From the NCBI GenBank assembly GCA_015227615.1, contig JAALGZ010000043.1:1-64000 (forward strand): a DNA stretch of 64,000 bases, read 5' to 3'. Below are positions 61,701-64,000 of the stretch, piece after piece. Positions within the stretch are counted from its first letter, which is position 1, and the number at the start of each line of letters is the position of its first letter. The translations under genes and the position numbers were made by a program. The notes below the pieces were generated by a model, which was not told where the DNA came from, made no database searches, and was given only the letters and a program-made list of their open reading frames with translations. Source of the stretch: Labyrinthula sp. Ha (lineage: Eukaryota; Sar; Bigyra; Labyrinthulida; Labyrinthulaceae).

Positions 61701-64000
61701 CTATTAATTAAAATATGCCAATGCTGCTAAATTGAAAACACTTTCTTGAAGCTGATTTTTCGAAATCCAACATTTATGTTCATTAAGGAACCTAGAAACA
61801 TGTTAGGTTGAACTGAATACAACAATGCTAAGATGAACCACTGAAGCCGCAAAATTAGGTATAAGAGGCAGCGGCAAAGATATTTGAGGAATTCATAGCT
61901 GCAACGTCAAGAAATAAAAACATTTCTACAAGAGATGGGGCACAATCTCATCTGTAGTTGCCACGCCTGTTGTTTTTGTGCACCTAAGTCTAGAGAAATA
62001 CTGTTATATAATGACTGGGTTGTTATCAAGACATTTTATTGTGCTATGAATTCGTAAAGCCCTCGAGATTATAAATAGAATTATTTTTATTATGCATGTT
62101 TTGTGTTTAATTCAGTTCGCGAAAATCTGTTTTTATTCTACACTTTGATAAAATGTTCGCAGGACAAAAAGTAAGAGAATGCTTAACTGAACATTAGCTG
62201 TTTAGTAAGAATGAAGCTTGATCATAAAGAAGATACTTGTCTCCACTACTTGAAATAGCACTCTCTGTTTTCCCAACGCCTCAGGACTATTTTTTGTGAA
62301 TGGCTAAATCTGGATTGTTTAGCTGTAACATGGTCTCACTCAGACACATAATGTTGTAATAGCTGTAAATATTTTGTGCGATAATTTTGGAAGCTAACCC
62401 TTCTTGATAAGATGAGATGCGAATTCTCCAAAATTAAAACAAGGTTTTTCATAGGGTTCGTTGGCGCTTTCGTATAGGACATAGTGTTATGGGAAAGATA
62501 TAAGCTGTACGACCATCTTTGTGGTTGTATGGATCCTAATATAGAAATGACAACACTGTAGTTAATTATTAAAAGTGCTGCTGGGCCTGTAGGAAAAGGT
62601 TTCCTATAATCCATATTTTTGATAATTAGCAAGATTACGCAGGGGAAACCGTAAGAAAGAGCTTCAACGTTTGAAACAAGGTGACCAGTAAGATAGAAAG
62701 TGTGCAGATTATGAGAAGGGCAAAGTCTTTTATAAAGAAAGGAAACGTAACAGACGGTCATACATATATTTCAAAGAAACTTATCAGTTCACTGTAACGT
62801 TATGCCCACTTAGGAATTAGTGCATTTACATCCAAAGAGCCAATTCTAAACGGTGACGCTAAGTTATGCAAAAAAATACAACTTCCCAAGAGCTTAACAT
62901 CTCTGTATGAGACAAATTATCCAAGGAAAGGTTTTAAGACTTTAACTAATTAAATCATAGCTAATTAATATGAGCAAGGAATACTTCCACCCGCAAATTG
63001 GACTGAAATATGCCCTGAATATGGGCATTCAGTCACTTACACTTCTTTAGCCCTACATTGAGTAGTAAAGAACCCTATCTTTCTAAACGCCTGTGCGACA
63101 TCTTCAACTATGTTTTTTACTCTAAATTTTGATCCTACGAACAACCGAAATCTTGTATTATAATCACCAATCTTTTGTTACAACTAGTTATAAAACCTAG
63201 TTTTAAATTTGATATGACCAACAAAATGAATCATCCTCCGTATTTTGCTAAGCAGTACATCATGCACTATTTTTTCTAAACCAGAAGAAATAGTCATAAT
63301 TATTTTGCTTCATCACTTAAAGGCTATTGTTAAGAGGAATACTCCTGGTTCAAAGTATGTTTCTAATACCAATCAACGGGTTGAAGTAAGTGTATCCACT
63401 AAAATGAAAGAGATGGAGATCAAAAAGCATCCGAGTATGTACAAGATGGTTCTCTTTTTTCGTATCCCGGTTTTCCTGTTTCAGAATCTGTGTTTACTTA
63501 GAGGATCAAAAACAAGGGAACGCATAAGGAAATATTATGTTATATCGTATTAAGTACTAGAAGCGGTACAGTGCTGCAGATAAACAATCGAGGGAAACCT
63601 TTTCTCGAGTAATTTTATACTGAGAACAACTGGTAAAGTTAAGTGTCGGGCTTCTAAAGGTCTCATCCATGTGGCTAAATTAAAACAGAATTGATGCTTC
63701 TTAACTTTGCCAGTTTTGTAGTTCAACTTAACCAGAGAAACGGTTTCACAGATTTGCAACCTGCTGAAAAGTGATTAAGCTCTAAAAAGTCAAGAACAAC
63801 AGTCTCCAAACAAAGAATTTCTTTGATGTTCAAAGCTCCAACGATAGTAGCAACACAGTGCTGTATTGCTGTAGTTGCTCAAAAAATGCATTCACACTGA
63901 AAAACAGACAAAGTCTTCCCAAACATTATATTATTTTCTCTCATCGACCAATTGCTCGAGTGAGAACAGCTCTGAGCTCATTGAAAATCTAGAAACACAG
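58766..64000. other. Gene-poor right end of the window
   Basis: 5.2 kb without a supported gene. The ORF at 60551-60748 is in a less AT-rich patch and has more balanced composition than most, but an equally long frame is open on the opposite strand. The frame at 63245-63553 has no motif. Nothing resembling RNA genes was found. Confidence 0.35.

Noticed and set aside
63245-63553. 102-codon ORF at the right end
   Set aside because: No ATG-context, domain or composition support; typical of chance open frames in AT-rich DNA.

Overview
This is nuclear DNA from a eukaryote, probably a flagellated single-celled organism that I cannot name. The window is AT-rich and uses the standard genetic code (real genes end in TAA, TAG and TGA). 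It carries a spliceosomal AQR homologue, DPH3, a RhoGEF, a cyclophilin, two cilium-type genes (a CFAP97/Hemingway-like protein and an ASH/MSP-type repeat protein) and two hAT DNA transposons. Most genes are single-exon, but five spliceosomal introns of only 29-31 nt can be placed exactly because they restore family motifs across the junction.

Layout. 0-3.5 kb: tail of a CDS, a long hAT transposase split over two frames, and a small Lys-rich ORF. 3.5-8.3 kb: gene-free, with a ~175-bp tandem repeat (5.75-6.27 kb), an AT-rich palindromic hAT-MITE-like relic and a 96-bp inverted-repeat element. 8.3-10 kb: two single-TM membrane proteins, end to end. 13.2-15.5 kb: a large intact ORF resembling a domesticated Mutator-like transposase with a SWIM zinc finger. 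16.7-17.05 kb: the ~175-bp repeat again, inverted. 17.9-19.1 kb: a broken leishmanolysin-type (M8) metallopeptidase. 19.1-26.4 kb: nearly empty. 26.4-28.7 kb: an SDR oxidoreductase facing an EGF-like multi-pass membrane protein. 31.6-34.3 kb: a shortened AQR-like protein. 35.8-38.0 kb: a fully bounded hAT element with perfect 8-bp target duplication. 39.8-45.2 kb: RhoGEF, CFAP97-like protein and a PH-domain protein. 50.7-58.5 kb: the densest block, with DPH3, a sulfotransferase, an MFS transporter pseudogene, a degenerate cyclophilin, a type I membrane protein, an ASH-repeat protein and a second EGF-like multi-pass protein. The last 5.5 kb shows no convincing gene.

Themes. Genes sit as tight convergent pairs (3-70 bp between stops) or share a short divergent promoter, while long gene-poor tracts hold repeats and decayed genes. 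The most interesting point is the pairing of very short introns with an AQR homologue that is about 60% of the usual length and shows no recognisable Walker A or DEAA helicase motif. AQR normally contacts introns 33-40 nt upstream of the branch point, which cannot exist in 29-31-nt introns.
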